Below, in pieces: positions 49,194-63,700 of a stretch of DNA of 64,000 nucleotides. The position numbers were made by a program, and so were the translations under genes. The notes beneath the pieces were generated by a model. That model saw only the letters and a list, made by a program, of their open reading frames with translations. It ran no database searches and was not told where the DNA came from. Positions within the stretch are counted from its first letter, which is position 1. Each line of letters opens with the position of its first letter. Source of the stretch: Rhabditophanes sp. KR3021 (lineage: Eukaryota; Nematoda; Chromadorea; Rhabditida; Alloionematidae); the NCBI GenBank assembly GCA_963281155.1, contig CAUJLY010000006.1:10230001-10294000 (forward strand), written 5' to 3'.

Positions 49194-52100
49194 GATAATC
49201 TGAGGAAAGACAGAATAATATAAATTATATAAATATTCAAACATTTTATCTTTATTTTATTTAATCTAAAAAGGAGGTTCACATTGGTTAGGGAGGACAT
49301 AAGACGTAAACAAGTTGCATTTGTTGATCAACATACACATACAGACGATAAAAGGATAATTCGATTAACATTAAAAAAGATGATAATGGTAGGAAAAAGC
49401 TCGAGTTGAAAGAGTTGACTTGTCAGATCAAATTAATTGAAAAATAAGTAGCTAATTGTAAAGTTTGAAGTTTATATACTTTTTTTGTTATCATCTACGC
49501 CTAATAGTTTTATACTGATAAGTAGTGGTTATGCTATACAGATTACTGGTATTAATTACTTTCTCGATATTTTTTGTCTCAGTTCACACAGTACAGGATA
49601 ATCTAAAATGAATTACAGCGATAAGGATCCATGGGAAAGATAAAGACAATGCATCCAAAGGACGGAATCAGTCATTTAATCTGTTTATCTGTGTTTAAGC
49701 ACTCACACAATTTAATATATTTCTTACACGATATTCAACATTTTTACGTGTCTCCAATTAACACTAAATTATGATGTCAAAGGAAGCTAATTGTTGGTGT
49801 AGCCTGCACCTGTCCATACACTATCACCTAATAATTTATTGTTTTATCAAGTAAGGTGATGTTATAGCAAAAAGGACATTGCACAATGCAAAAGGTTGGC
49901 ATTCATTAAGTGTATAACTTTTTACCTACAACCCATTTTAGACACTTTAACAAAATGTTGAAACAATGAATATAGAGATGCAAAATAATTTTAATTTACC
50001 AAGCCGTCGAAGTTTCATAAAAGTAAAAGAAAGATCGAAAGTTGATGATAATCTCCTTTACAAAATATGTAGAAGGATCATTTTTGATAACATTTTTTGG
50101 GAGTATAATATAAAATGGGTAAAGACATGTAAGTGATGATTATCAGAGACCCAACTCAAAAAGGAGACGTTAAGTGAAATCCGTTTATGGGTGTGAATGC
50201 TGAGTTCATCTAGCAGTTTTGGTTTTTGCTACCAACCAAACGAATCATACTGATTTTGCGCATACTTGTCCATAATATTTTGAATGCGTAAACAATAAAT
50301 AGTTGTTGTATATGACAAAAAATGAAAGTGTTGTTAATGGTCGTCGTCTTGAGTCACATGTGGTGTGCATTTATGCCATGTTTTTGAATATAGTGTCATT
50401 GTTCCAATCAATGAATTAACTTTTCCATCTATTGTCATTCCCTCAGAAAGAAGATGGGTATTGTTCTTTAGTTGGTAAATGTCATTTTCAAATATATCAA
50501 ATCACGTATGAATATATTTCTTTTCGATAATAATCTTGACACTACAATGGTACATCAACCCTTTCAATTTATTCGCTTTCCCTCAATTTAAAATACTTCT
50601 TGAAAGAGCAAAGACAAAGGATATATTTTAAATATGATTTGAGGCATTTCTAGCTATCCAGTCGCCTACATAACTCAGCAAAAAATTAAAATAAATTTGC
50701 ATTAATAAGCGTGTGTTTTGTCCCCCAACAAATGCTAATATATCAAGTCAAAAGCTGCTAAATTTATATTTATCTGAAACCTTCAAATAAATCACATTTG
50801 TATGTGTGAAATGAATATAACTGAACAATTGACATATTACACTACAAATTGAGGATCCCTCGCACTAAATAAAGTAGTAAAAAATGATTGGGCAAAAGGA
50901 AAGACAATGAATAAATGTGATAAATATAACTTTATGCAAAAATATACTATTTTAGCCAAGCAGGAACTCTTAATGATATAAACATTTTTATGGATCATCT
51001 TCTTTGTTTCATCATTTTTTAAAAATATAACAGCAATAAAGAGCGTTATTCAAGTAAATATTGAAATAAAATAATGTAATATCATAGGTCAATGTTTATA
51101 AGTTTGTTTTTAATACATCGTCCTTTAAAAAAACAATTTGCAAAATATATATAAAATGGATGTTTTTTGTCAACAACAAATAATGATGGATCCAAAGGTT
51201 TATTGACCAGTAATACTCTTTTGACGCTATTCTATGATTTCTTTCAATTAAATCATATCCAATTGAACCTAAAAAATGTTTTTTTATTCTAAAGCAAATA
51301 TTTCTTTCTATTAAAGATACTTAACTGCAAATAAATATTTCTTAATATCAAAATGTGCTTAACTATTTAAAAATTAATTGATTCCAGCCATTAAAAATAT
51401 AAAAAACGTTTCCCTTTTTATTATTTAGTGTAGTTTGAGGTACATCTTCAAAAAAAGTAAATTCGATGTTAAGTAAATAAATGAGAAAAGTATAATTCAC
51501 ACTAATTCGTCAGCCACAAGACAGTGGGCGAGATTTAAAGAGTCTTTTTTGATGTGTAGAACTTGATCTTATTTCAATTGCTGAGTGAATACACGTGGTT
51601 CACTATTTTTTACTTCCAGCTAATTTTAATCTTTTTTTCTAATTAAAAAAAGACAATGTCAACAGGTACACAAATCATCATACTTTCGCAATATTTTATT
51701 ATTTAAAGGAAAAAAGTAATGTTTGCTGATTTCACAGGCCACGCGCTTTTTGTTTAATTTGTAACACATTTTCTATTTTTGTGTCTTAACTCCCCAACAA
51801 TCTCCCCCCTCTTGGCCAGTGATGAACAAAAGACTTTTAATTTCATAAGCTCATATTTGTAGATCTACTCAAGAATCGTTTCAATCGCATCTTAACTGTA
51901 GTAATGGTATGCTCAAATATAAAAAAGACATAAACAACTTGTCATCAAATCAAGCCTTTTAAACTATTAATATATATCCTTTTCATCCTTTTGACGTTCC
52001 AAAAAGCACTTACAAACAACAAAATAACACCGTCATCCCTCTTGATACATTCTAAAAGCAGGAAAAAAGCACGTCTCTAGTTTGGAAGAGCAAAGGACTG

Positions 52101-55039
52101 TCAATAAGATAAGGTAATGCTTATTGTTCATCTTCCTTGATTTTCCTTGAAAGAGATAAAAATAGCTAACAACCATGCTTTCCAAACAATGTGTGATTAG
52201 AAACAACTAATCTTCTTTCCACCAATAGATAACGCAACAAGCGACTCGATTATGACAAATTAATACTTGACATCTTAATTCAATTTTTGCCTTGATTTTT
52301 TCTCATCAAATACACCTAGTCTCATGAAAGTCATCATGAAGAAGAAGAAAACATAAAAAGGTATTTTGCGTATTCAAGATAACATTTAAAGATACTATTA
52401 AATTTTAAATATACACAATAAAAGAGCAAGAAATAAGTAGTTTGAATAAGAAGAAATGTTTTATTAGAATTTTTAACGGCCATTGTCTGCCTGTAGGATG
52501 ATTTAAATGCTGGATCTCCTTTAAAGTAATCAAACTGTTCTACATCCAATATTTTTAGCAATTGGCTTATACCTATTTCCCCAAAACAAAGAGGATGAAA
52601 GTTATTTATTTAAGAATTTTTGATTAATGTCATATAACCTTTTAATCATATTTGCATCAACGTATTGGTTGTGACCAATCATATTTTGTGAATATTTAAA
52701 TGAGTAGGTTATAACTATCATTTTGTCGTTATTAATTGTAGTGTACAAGTATTAAGGCATATTGTTTTTTGTCATTCTAGAAGTGGCAGTGCTTTTAACA
52801 TAATCTTTTTAATTACTTTCTACCGATATAGAAAGTAGTGCATCTTTGAAGAAGAGTGTTTTTCAAATAATTAAGCAGTGCCCCAATAACTTTTATCTTG
52901 GCACTTGCTATCACTAAACCTTGCATCAGGGCTTCTGGCTGAGCAATTGGTATTTTTAAATAGTCTCACTTAACTCATTTTTTAAACTTATTCTCTGTTA
53001 TTTGGTATCAATGGCTTTCTTTTGAGATAGGCACACGCAAGCCCTACAATCTATACTTACACATATCGCAAATGACATCTAAATTGTTAAGTAATGATTT
53101 GCCTAGTTTGTAACGAATTTGTATTCATATTGACACCAAGATATATTTTTGTTCAACCCATCTGAAAGATGGCAACAAAAATGACTGGAAATGATTGCAA
53201 AATGAGTGGTGTTGCGCAAAATTCAAATTTTAGTGCAGTACATATAGATTTTTAAAAGCTGTCGGGTGTGTCTACTAGTCAACACTGCACACAAAATATA
53301 TATTGCCATTTGATACTAAGGACACATCAACACACTAAACATTTTTTATTCCATTAATATAGTTAAACATTTTTTTATTAAAAAAATTATATTCAGATTG
53401 TTGCATCAAACAATTAGATTATTATTTGGTGTGGATTATATCGTGCTACATCATCAAACAGCTAGTCCCACTAATCTCTAGCATGTATCACAATCGTTTG
53501 ATTACATCTTGATGCTATTTGCTTTATCAAAATTGTTTATAAATCAACTTATTTCAACATAACTATTCATTCCTTCTTTTATGAACAGGAATTAAGGTGC
53601 CGAAGCACGCGTTAATTGTTGCTTACATTTCAATATTTCCATATATTGTGATTTAAGTTTGTGTTTGAGTTACTCTTTTATTATATTCTTTTTGTATCTA
53701 GTTTGTTCTGGAAAAAACATATTTGTCAAATAATAGGACTTTTTGCCACACTCTAACACATGCTTCTTTTTATAGCTGCTGTATTTTTAGTGATGCATGG
53801 GTTGTGTCTCAAAAAAGGTTGGAAATAGTTTGGGACGTCATTATCTATTTAATGATATTGTCATATATCCCTAACCAATTTATTAACGCTAAATCACCTT
53901 ATCAACAATCCCATCTTTGAACACATTTATAGGTTGCTATTTATTTGTTATTCTTATCAAACCTTATATAGACATACTTTTTACCCTTGTTAACGTTCAA
54001 TGATTCATGTACATCAAAACCTTTTAAAAATACTTGCTACATTTATAAATGATTCACTCCAAGCTACCCTCTTCAAATCTATGACTTTTGATTAATTTAT
54101 AATTCAGTGACAATTTACGTATTATGTCGTCAAAAAGTTATATATTACAAAACAAAACAAATTGTGTACCAGGTACCGCCTTTTGAAGTTTGTATTATTT
54201 TGTTTTAAACTTCTGCAGAAGCTCACAACATTTAAAGACTATACCTCCTTTGTGTGGTTGTCTCATTCAAAGAAACACAAACACCTTACAATTATCTGAT
54301 TACATTAATGTGTGTGTGTGTAAGTTGGGGGCTACATTTACCTAACAAATTAATTCAACTCCTCTTCTTTCAGAGAGATTTACTGTTAAGGTTGGCTATT
54401 ATGTACCATTTATATTGCTAATTTTTCTTCTTTTAAGAGTAACTTTTTTTACCCGTCAAAGCCATTTCAATTTCCTTGGCAATGTAGATTGCGTCAGTTA
54501 ACTTCCCCACCACTAACCAATATACATAGTTCAATTAAAGTTGTACTTTTCATTTCCATTTTGATTGGTGATATGATGCTGCTCACCACAACCCCCATCT
54601 ATACACCTTATTTTTCTTGATCTATGTACACACAACAACCTACATCATCTTCGGTTCCTCTATAAACGGTCAAGAACGAGTTACCACCTTCTTCACTATT
54701 AAGCTATTTTAGGATTTTTTATATATATGCAATCAAATAACCGTATGATTGACATATAAATAAATACTCATCTAATGTCTTCTAATATTTATTGCATGTT
54801 AGAATCTGGATTTGTGTTACATGTTTTCAGGTGTGACTTTCACCATACTCATCTTTTATCTATCATTTCGCCAATTTCACTTAAATTTACGATATCATCC
54901 CAACCAAAAAACGACAACCATTGCATTTGCTTGTGTACTTGAAATGGATCGAACATCTTACTCTTATACATTTTAATTATTTCATTTATTTATTAGGAAA
55001 GGTAGTATTTTTTAAAACAACTATTAATTCAAACAAAAG
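49194..55039. other. Long intergenic region, no gene recognised
   Basis: About 5.8 kb of AT-rich sequence between the divergent adenosine deaminase and OSGIN-like genes. A short TG microsatellite lies near 54311. Open frames, such as the minus frame at 52334-52561 and the plus frame at 53723-53920, are short and lack splice or protein support. No tRNA or other RNA gene was recognised. Confidence 0.5.
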
Positions 55040-57010
55040 ATGGATGAGGATTATTTGATGGGTACAGACTCAGATTCACCCATTTCCGAGATGTCTGAGG
55101 AATATTGGGAATATTTATGTTCGTCCGGCGAAGACGACTTCACCCCCGAACAACAACAAACACCAACTGTTGACAAGAAAGTAGTCGTTGACGCAGATGT
55201 ATGCATCATTGGTATGTATATTTAATTACTGTTAAAAAATACAAAAATCTTCAGGAAATGGACCAGCCGGCATATCGTTGTCAGCCTTTTTAGCAGGATG
55301 GCATCCCATTTATGATGGATCTTCTGAACATCCTAATTCTAAGTTACATCACCGTCTCCTGCACAATAACCATACACCAGATCTTTTGTATCAGGTTTGT
55401 TTAAGATTGAAAAGAAGTTGTGTGTGGATATATTTTTGCGATATTATTTGGTGCAATAGAAATGTGACTATATGTCTGTCTTTTGGTTGTAGCTTTTAAA
55501 ATTTGCCTTCAACTCACATCTTTCACAACAAATTATAAGTGAGGACTTTAAATTAACCTGTTTATCACAAATTAGCTAGTTTAAATTAAAAAAAGGTAGT
55601 AAGAGGTATGAGAAATTAAGAACTTGTACCAAAATACTTTCTAATGACCTAACTAATCTTTTTTTCTCCTGACAGGACTTATCTTGGTATGAAGATGAAT
55701 TTCCAGAATTAATAAAGCCAAATGTCCGTCGAACTTCGAATCTACTAGATACCCTAGCCAGACCAAATGATGGTTTGATGTTAAATGGACATAAGAATGA
55801 AAATACTTTGAAAGTTACTTATAATCCAGAAGCCGCCATTTCACATATGGTGTTGGGAGAAGGTCCGATTGGAGGGTCATGGAATACTTATGATAGTGAG
55901 ATGGTTTCGGTTAGTTTGGCGAATGGGATGGAACTTCCCGGCTATACTTTCGCTGACTTTTTGGACCCACAACTTCAGAATGCTCGTTTACCTTCTGGTG
56001 TAGTCAAGAATTACCTCCAGAAGTATGTTGAGAAACTTGGTTTGGAAAAGAACTTCGTAACGTCGACAAGGGTAGTGTCACTGGAAAAGGTATGCCACAC
56101 CCAAACTGGACAAGAGTATTGGAACGTTTTTTGCGAAGGGGATGGAATCAAATACAAGATGTCATTTAATAAGATCGTCATTGCTTGTGGGAAGAATGTC
56201 ATCAAAAGATTGCAGGTTAGTTGCTTTCATAACCTTTCATCTAATACAAGGTGTGTGTTTCTTTTTAGATAAACGGTGAAACACAAAGTGCGAATGTTTT
56301 GTATAGTTTGGCAGGGTTAAAGGCAGCACTCGACACATTCAACAAGACCAAATCTTTGGATGTTTGTTGCATGGAGAGAAAGACGTCTGACTATGATTCA
56401 GACGAAGAATGCTTTCCACACAACTTGACAACACTCTTCTCATGCCGTTCCAAAACAAAGGTTGTTGTGATTGGAGACGGAATTAGTGCAGCTGATTCTG
56501 TTAAGTATTGCCTTGCTCGTGGCATCGAAGTTATCCATGTTATCAGAAAAAATGAAAGACAAATGAGGTGTAAGTGTTATCTTCGTCCTAAGTCCATATT
56601 ATTGGTATTTATTGTTATTTTTAGCTTCTGTCATTGCGCGTCTGTCTCCAGCCATTTATCCTGAATATTCGGCTGTCTTTAATTTGATGATCGGAAGAAC
56701 TGCGAACAAAAACTACCGCAGATTCATCCGATCGACTGTCAACACCATCCAAACCAACGACATCTCAATCTCAACTCCAATAGGAGATGTAACCGAGAAA
56801 TTCAACTTGGCTGTAGCATGCATCGGCAGAACCACCTCAGGTTGCCTTCCCCTCTCCCAATACCAATTCAACCACAACTACCAATCCACCCAAGACACTT
56901 CCCTCTTCGCGATCGGTTCCTTTGCCGGTGACCATTTCATACGTTACCTAGTCGGAGGGGCTCTCGAAGTAGCTCGCACCCTCCTCAACCCCACCAGACC
57001 AGGCTTTTAA
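55040..57010 (+). CDS. osgin: OSGIN-family flavin monooxygenase-like protein
   Basis: Five exons (55040-55211, 55255-55394, 55676-56215, 56269-56569, 56625-57010) join in frame to 512 aa. The family (oxidative stress induced growth inhibitor) resembles FAD/NADPH monooxygenases and links redox stress to growth control in animals. Visible parts are an acidic N-terminal extension (1-45), a dinucleotide fold with GNGPAG (58-63), [14 protein letters not shown], and a second nucleotide fold with [20 protein letters not shown]-terminal segment with YPEY, then [20 protein letters not shown], is the OSGIN signature. Donor choice at the end of exon 4 (GTAAGT at 56570) keeps the frame as [12 protein letters not shown]. 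The gene converges with the RIPOR-like gene, about 500 bp apart. Whether it is catalytically active is unknown. Confidence 0.88.
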
Positions 57011-57510
57011 ACGACAAACTTGGTATTCTTTCGCAATCTGTCTCTTCACTCACACCATGCTTCTTAATTATTAAAAAGGAACTTACATATTTGTTGTGAA
57101 TTGTATAATACACCACATCTACGAATCATTACATCTTTAACGGGTTGTTGTTGAACTCTCTCTTTCTTTTTGATTTGGTGAATGTTGTTTTTATTAGTGA
57201 CAAAAATAAATTAATTTTATTCATACAAATAACTTGGAAAGGGCAAATGGAGGAAAGGAAGTTGAGTGTGAATATACACTTTATGTTGACAGGAAGAATA
57301 AGTCCGTGAAAACATAAATGTCTGTTAAGGAACAATAAAATACAAAGTCTTTGTTTAAAAATGAGGGTGATAACAGTTTCGATGATAATATATTATTTGT
57401 AGCTATAAAAAGAGAGACAGACATAATGTTTGCGGAAAGATTTGTTTAATAGTCTGTAGAATGTTGAAAATAATAAATATGATTAAGAAGACCGACAAAT
57501 CGTGAATCGG
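57011..57510. other. Convergent intergenic gap
   Basis: About 500 bp between two convergent gene ends, expected to hold both 3' UTRs. An AATAAA lies near 57206 on the plus strand. No gene is seen. Confidence 0.5.
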
Positions 57511-60500
57511 TTAAAGATTTGTTATTTCATTAGCATTGAAGCCAATACTCGACAACGTGTACTTTGCTTCTTTTCTGACGTAGTCTGAAGGATCATTATT
57601 CATCACATATTCCAATTGTTTTAGGACGTTTGGGGGGCGTAGGATGGACAAGACACGGCAGGCAGCACGCCGGGTAGAGTGATCATCATGCTCTAGTAAC
57701 ATCAAAAAGCAGGAAGTTAAGTCTTGGCTTAGCTCCCCATTTGAATTCACCAGGTAATTGACGATGGGTCTTGTGCAGTCCGTATTCTCTGACAACATGA
57801 CTAGAGCAATTGATCGCAAGCTTTCTAATGGTGGTAGCATTGGTACATTGCTTAGACGAAACATGATTTCATTAACCAGTTGGGGGTCATTACTTTTCAA
57901 AGTTCCTTTTATCCAGGCTTCGTGCGCCATATTTTCAAAGTAGTTTTTGAGTGGCTTACCTCGAACCATCGATATGAATTGGTACAACGATATGAACTGA
58001 CTGTTCCAGTATGTTTCGTCACACATTAAGGCCATGAAATTGGTAACGACTGAAGGGGAAAGGGTTAAAAGTTGGTATTGGTTTGGCCTTACCTTGGTCT
58101 ACTAAATCCGGATATCTACCAGTGACGATTGGGTACACAAAGGAATGAATTTTGTGGGTCATCTCTTTGCGAGGTACAATCAAGAAAGAACTTAGGGTAT
58201 AACAAATACCTAGCCATAATTCCTGAACTTCGCAATCAACTCCTAGCTCTGACAACACTAAAAGCAAATTTGTTATTGTTGTTGTCTTTTAAAAAACTTA
58301 CTATTCGACACATTTGGAATGTTTGGCAAGTTGTCATTGATCAACATCATCTCCTCCAAAGCAGAAGTATCATTGTCAAGGGAAAGTAAAAGTTGATTTA
58401 ATTTGTATTCGAAAGGTGATTTTGTAAGAATTACTGTCAATCTGTTGATTCCTTCAAGAGCATGGTTGAGATGATGTTTTAGGCAGTCATCCAACTGTCC
58501 GTTTGAAGTAGCTGACTTGTAAAAGTCAAATCCATAGTCAGGCGTATGTGTGTCTTGCCCATTACTCCACATATTACTGGAAGATGATGAGTCAGAGACA
58601 GAAGACTGATCGAAAACCAGGCCAATCGACTTTCTGCGCTCTCTGAATTGCTTGAATCTTCTTTGGGAAGGCCCACATGATCCATTCAAGGTGGATGCAT
58701 TTTGATAAACACGATCCGAAGTATTTGGCGACACTTGGCCATAGTAAGATCTTCCAATTGAAGAAGTCATCTGACTTGGCTTTGAGATGTAGATTCCGCT
58801 ATCGTTTTTGTTGACTATGGAGTCGTTGTAGCTGTCGAGGAGGATGTTGTCGTCTAGGTTGTCTAGGTGCGGCATATGGCTCGAATCATTTGTTTTCAAT
58901 GAATTCAGAGCGTTGTAGAGAGTGTCTCTTTTCGCATAACCATTTGGCATGCCTCGACTTTTCGACAACTTGCCACACTTCCTATCTTCAATTAGATTAG
59001 CACGATTGAACTTAAGAACACTCTCCCACGACAACATGCCTGCCTCAAATGCATTGATCTCAACCAATTCTGCCGACCTAAGGTCACTAATCTTCCGCCT
59101 TAACGTATCAATAATCCCCAGAAGTTGATCAATTGTCTTGAGGCCTAATTCGCTGTGACTAGACACTTCACTGCCTATTCCGGATGAGTTGGAAGTAGTG
59201 CTGTTGAAGTATGATTCATTTTTGGTTCGGTGCTTAAGACCAGTGTCTGATTCATCCTGACTACCATTCAATGTGACTGATTCGGCCTTGGGTGAAGGCG
59301 GAGAGTGTGGTGTGGTCAATTGGTGCATACTCAACGACCTGGCCCAATTTTTCTTGCCCTTGTTTGCTGCGGATAGTTTGGTGGTAAAGAATTTAGATAT
59401 TCTTTTTTCCTTCACATCATTCTCCTCCACATAACCTTTCCCACTATCTAGGTTGGAGCGAGAGCGGGAAAGTTCTTTCAAGGCGGAAAGCTAGAAAAAA
59501 CAAATTGTCAAAGGCTTTCAATTAATGATGTCTTTGCCATACAAAACAATGATCTTGTGTTGTTGGAGGGTGTGTTTAGTCATTTTGTAAACTTACAGAA
59601 TCAAGGGTAGGAATGCTTTTTGACAGGTCATTGTAAGCAGAGTCAAGCAAAGTGGTCGATGCACGCCATTGATCTTTTTGCCCGAAATCGTTGTGCTGAC
59701 TTTTGTTTCGTTTTTTGTCTCTGAGGATGACGCGTGTCTTTGGGAGTTTGTCGGGCACGATTTGCTGGTTTTTCTTTGTCGTTAAGTGTCTGTTGAGGGT
59801 ATGAGTACCTGAAAAACTAGTGGAATTTTTGATCGTCAAAAGGGGCGATGTAAAGGCATTGGAGGAAAGTTGGGTGGCACTTCTAATTAGAGTAGGATTG
59901 ACGCAAGGCATCGGTTGAGCAGCAGCTCTTGTCTTCGAAGACAGCAGCGGAATCCAAGTGATTATGAATTGTAACTTAATCGTACCAGAAGAATTCAAAT
60001 TCATCGTAACTAACTGTGAAGTAGTAGTCAAAAAGTTGGAAGGGTCAAAGCTTCTTTCACTAAGAACTTTTGATTTAAAAAACTTAATCTCCTGAACCTT
60101 CACATCCAAAGGGTGGTTGGGCAAACAGTCAATCATCAACGTATTAATATCCCAAATCTGCGTCTTGTCAGTCATAGTTTTGCCTCTGCTTTTTATCTTC
60201 TGGCTGCCGTGCTTTATTGTTATTTCAAAGCTATCACCATTAGCAAGACGAGCAAAACCAATAATTCCTGCAAAATAAAAACCATCAAATCAAATATTAT
60301 TCAAATGCGATTACAAATTTAACACTTCCTTTGAAAGATCGTGAATTTGACATTCAAAATAAAATGTGTGATTTACCTTTAATTTCGACTTGAAGTCTAC
60401 CCATCATATTGGCAACCTCCATTTGGATGCAGATATTATCACGGTTGTTTTTATCTCCACTGGAAACGGCAAACTTAATAGATTGATTTATAGAATTTAA

Positions 60501-60740
60501 AAGATTTCCTCTAATATTGTTTAGAAAGGAACCGGAGCTGTTCCGTAAGTTTTTGATTTTTAACTCCTCGCTTACAGCAGCACTGTTCGGATGGATGGTG
60601 GATTTATGTTCACCTATGCTGCCTCTTTTTTCTTTGGTGAAAGAAGAGAAGCGAAATGTAGTAGATGGAGCAAGGCTAATATTATTATTAGTTGTAGCTT
60701 CTTCACTAATACAATTGCTGCTTTTGTGGAATGCTTTCAG
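57511..60740 (-). CDS. RIPOR/FAM65-family Rho-interacting protein (5' end not found)
   Basis: Exons 60740-60377, 60267-59597, 59490-58302, 58257-58093 and 58049-57511 join in frame to at least 975 aa. The second holds a C2-like region with GIIGFARLANGD, then QIWDINTLMIDCLP, and after a conserved stretch SSGTIKLQFIITWIPL, matching the RIPOR core. The middle is Ser-rich and probably disordered, with a helical segment (TIDQLLGIIDTLRRKISDLR). The C-terminus has HEAT-like helices ending in SDYVRKEAKYTLSSIG. RIPOR proteins bind active Rho GTPases and act in cell polarity, migration and cytoskeletal control. The first listed exon begins at a TTTTAG acceptor in phase 0 with no Met nearby, so at least one 5' exon must lie further upstream; I could not identify it. 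Assignment to RIPOR rests on motif recall and is good but not certain. Confidence 0.72.
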
Positions 60741-63700
60741 CTAAAATAGAAATAAAAAGATTAGTTGATGTTGGTGAAAGAAGGACAAAATGATTTGGTT
60801 GGGATAAAAGTGTCTTAGAATGAGAAATTGGTTGAGAGGAGTCGCATTTAGTATGACATTACAATTAAATTATGATAACCACCATATTCCCACATTAAAA
60901 CAATTGGTAACTATCGAAAAATTAACGTTACAAATTGCTTTTTAAATCCTAATACATATCTCACTAAAGAGAGCATTGGAAATATATTGCATGTGGAAAG
61001 AAATGTTTATGTGACAGATATTTGCCGTAAATGACGAATAAACGACACCACTGGTAATAACAAAAGGCTGCTTGATAAGAATAAACGTCACCAGCAATAA
61101 CAATAAGGCAAAAAGAATGTATTGCTTGGTATTATTAAAAAGCAAAGGTGTATTATTAATGGACATTATTTAAATAAATTAAATATAAACACAAAAGTGT
61201 TGATGGTTTCGTGGGTTGTGTTGGTATATATTTCAGAATTGACAAAAAAATAAATATCATTTTAAAAGACAAGTTTGAATGGTTTTAAAAATACTTATTT
61301 TGTTATGTATAATCCTCTTGAATTAACATGAAACGGTCAAATTAGAAGGTACACTAATTATGTACCAGGTAAACAATCAAATCAGAGTTTAGCATATTTT
61401 GAAGTTGGAGAAGATAAGAATGGTGTAAAAAGTTAGTTTAACAAACAAGCTTTTGCCTCTTACTGCCTTAATGAATGGAGGAAAGTGAGGAGGCTAATTT
61501 GTTGTATGGTTCCAGACAAGACAGCACACACACCATGCTCTTAAATTAATTAAGGTAAGAGATGCGAAAACTTCATTTACACCTGTCCATTATCAATCCT
61601 TTTACCCTTACCACCTACTACTACATTTTCTTAAATAAAAAAGACTGCTTGTTGTCTTCTTCTACCATACCAAAATATAACAAAAAGAAAATGAGCGTTG
61701 GGAAGGTTTGGAGACAATACTTTTATGTTTGTTGAAACAAGATAGAGAATCGTATAATATTAAATAATAATATGTATATTTACGTTTCATATTCACTCAC
61801 ACTGACTAACACACCATTTTTACTCATGTTTTATTGTGTTTACAGAAACTAGCTAGATGATGTGTATTTTTGTTGGAATCAAAGATGTATGAAAATGTTG
61901 CTTGATCAGGAAGGGGTTGCTTTTGAGTTGAAGTATGTTGTGTACTCAAAAAGTGGGCAATCACTTGGTAAGATATACGTTTACCTTATCAACAGATACC
62001 AAGCTTATTTCGGTTGGAAGGAAATATAATAAGGTAGATGATATTAAAAAGGTCAAAGTAAACAAGTAAAACACACACACCAGATATACGTCTAAACGTA
62101 GTGGCCGACTAAAAACCATCTCTGTACCGCTACTTCTATCTGCAGCATCTTTTTACCATATCTTTTCTTTCCCTTTTTATAAAGGCCATAAAGGTAAAGG
62201 CAAGTGTACCAAAAAAGTGTTTACAAAAAGAAAAGGATGCTTGAAAGGTCGATGGATGCTTTTGATACAAATAGATAATATGCCAATTTACGTGAATAAA
62301 AGTGCTTTTAACGTCAGCGACCATGCAATGTCATTTAAGCAAAAAGTACACTTTTTTGATGTGCACAAGACTCATTTTATTGTTATATACAATATATCTA
62401 CATCTTTTTCTTCAAAAATATCTAGATATCTTTGACTTGATATCATGTATATGATGGCAGTCTCGGAGACAAAGAAAAAACAGTTGAGGATGCAATTAAA
62501 AGTCATTGTTTTATAGGTTTGCATGTTAATAAAGCGTGATCATGGGGATTGGTACGAATGATGGACGTAGTCAAACGAATTCTTCCTTTTTTAGATATCC
62601 CAGCGATCAAAGAAGTAGATAAATAAATAAACACCACGAGAAGGCTATAAAACTTTTATCAACTTTTTATTTTAATCTTAAAGTGGTGATAGTTAAAGAC
62701 AAATGTCTTTTAAATTTAGTTAATCACCATGAATCATTGGGCGAAGTTAAAAAGTGGAGGGAGTAGTTTAAGTATTCAAAGTGAAAACAAACAATGACAG
62801 TTAGGCACCAAAAAAATAGTAAAGTGAGTGTATAAAGTGATGGCGTGGAAAGATGGCGCGATATTGAAGATAAAATATGTTGTCAAAATTTGAAAAAGGA
62901 TACCTGTTGTGTTAAAAGACCCATTCTCATCCTTAAACAATGATTTGTTGCTTAAAAGTTGATTACAAGACGTATACATGTCCAACCAATTGTTGTTGAA
63001 TACAAGTTTTTTTATTTAAAATAGGAAATATTTAGATTCTTTCAAATATAGGAAAAACTTATATTTGCTTTTTAATTAGTAATATATGAAAGTGTAAACT
63101 TTAACAATTAAATTTAAAGGTAAATAGGAAACAGGACATTTTGTCTTGGACTGACATACAGTTTGGTATAGGTTTAAGGGATAATAGCTATGTCTACGTA
63201 TTATATAGGTATATAGTAAATAATTAAAATATTGTAATTACGAAGAGTTCAATAGTTGGAACGGATATTGTGTTTCGAATAAGTAAAAGGAAGTAAAAAT
63301 GAGGGTATTGAGTAATGTAGAAGGTAAATTTTAATTAATTTCCGTTTAATCAAAATAGTGACCATTTCAAAGAGGTTTCTTTGTTTTTATTTATTCAAAT
63401 AGTGTCTACATCAACCCATACGTTTGATAGGCAAATTGAGTTCTGTATAAATACACAATCACAACCTCTCATTTTATCACAAGGTAAAAGTTTATATGGC
63501 CAGTATTTGTGGTAAAGAGAATAATTAGCAATGGTTCATCCGCAACATATAGTATTGTGTCAGACTGTTAATCATACTAAGTGAGGCCTTTAGTTTGTGG
63601 TTTCAGTCAACAGCATGACTCAGATATGTAAAATATAATACTATAACAATAAATTTAAAAACAAAATTAGCAACAACTGAACATATTGCAATCTATTATC

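Noticed and set aside
53723..53920. 65-codon plus-strand frame with several Cys
   Set aside because: No ATG context, splice site or protein similarity; consistent with chance in AT-rich DNA.
62100..62335. Minus-strand short frame MAFIKRERKDM ending at GTAAAA as an alternative RIPOR first exon
   Set aside because: The phase fits but the sequence is tiny, and nothing else supports it.
62776..62979. Minus-strand frame starting MYTSCNQLL with a donor-like GTATCC as first exon of the RIPOR-like gene
   Set aside because: It would end in phase 1, while the next known exon needs phase 0; direct joining gives a stop within 12 codons.
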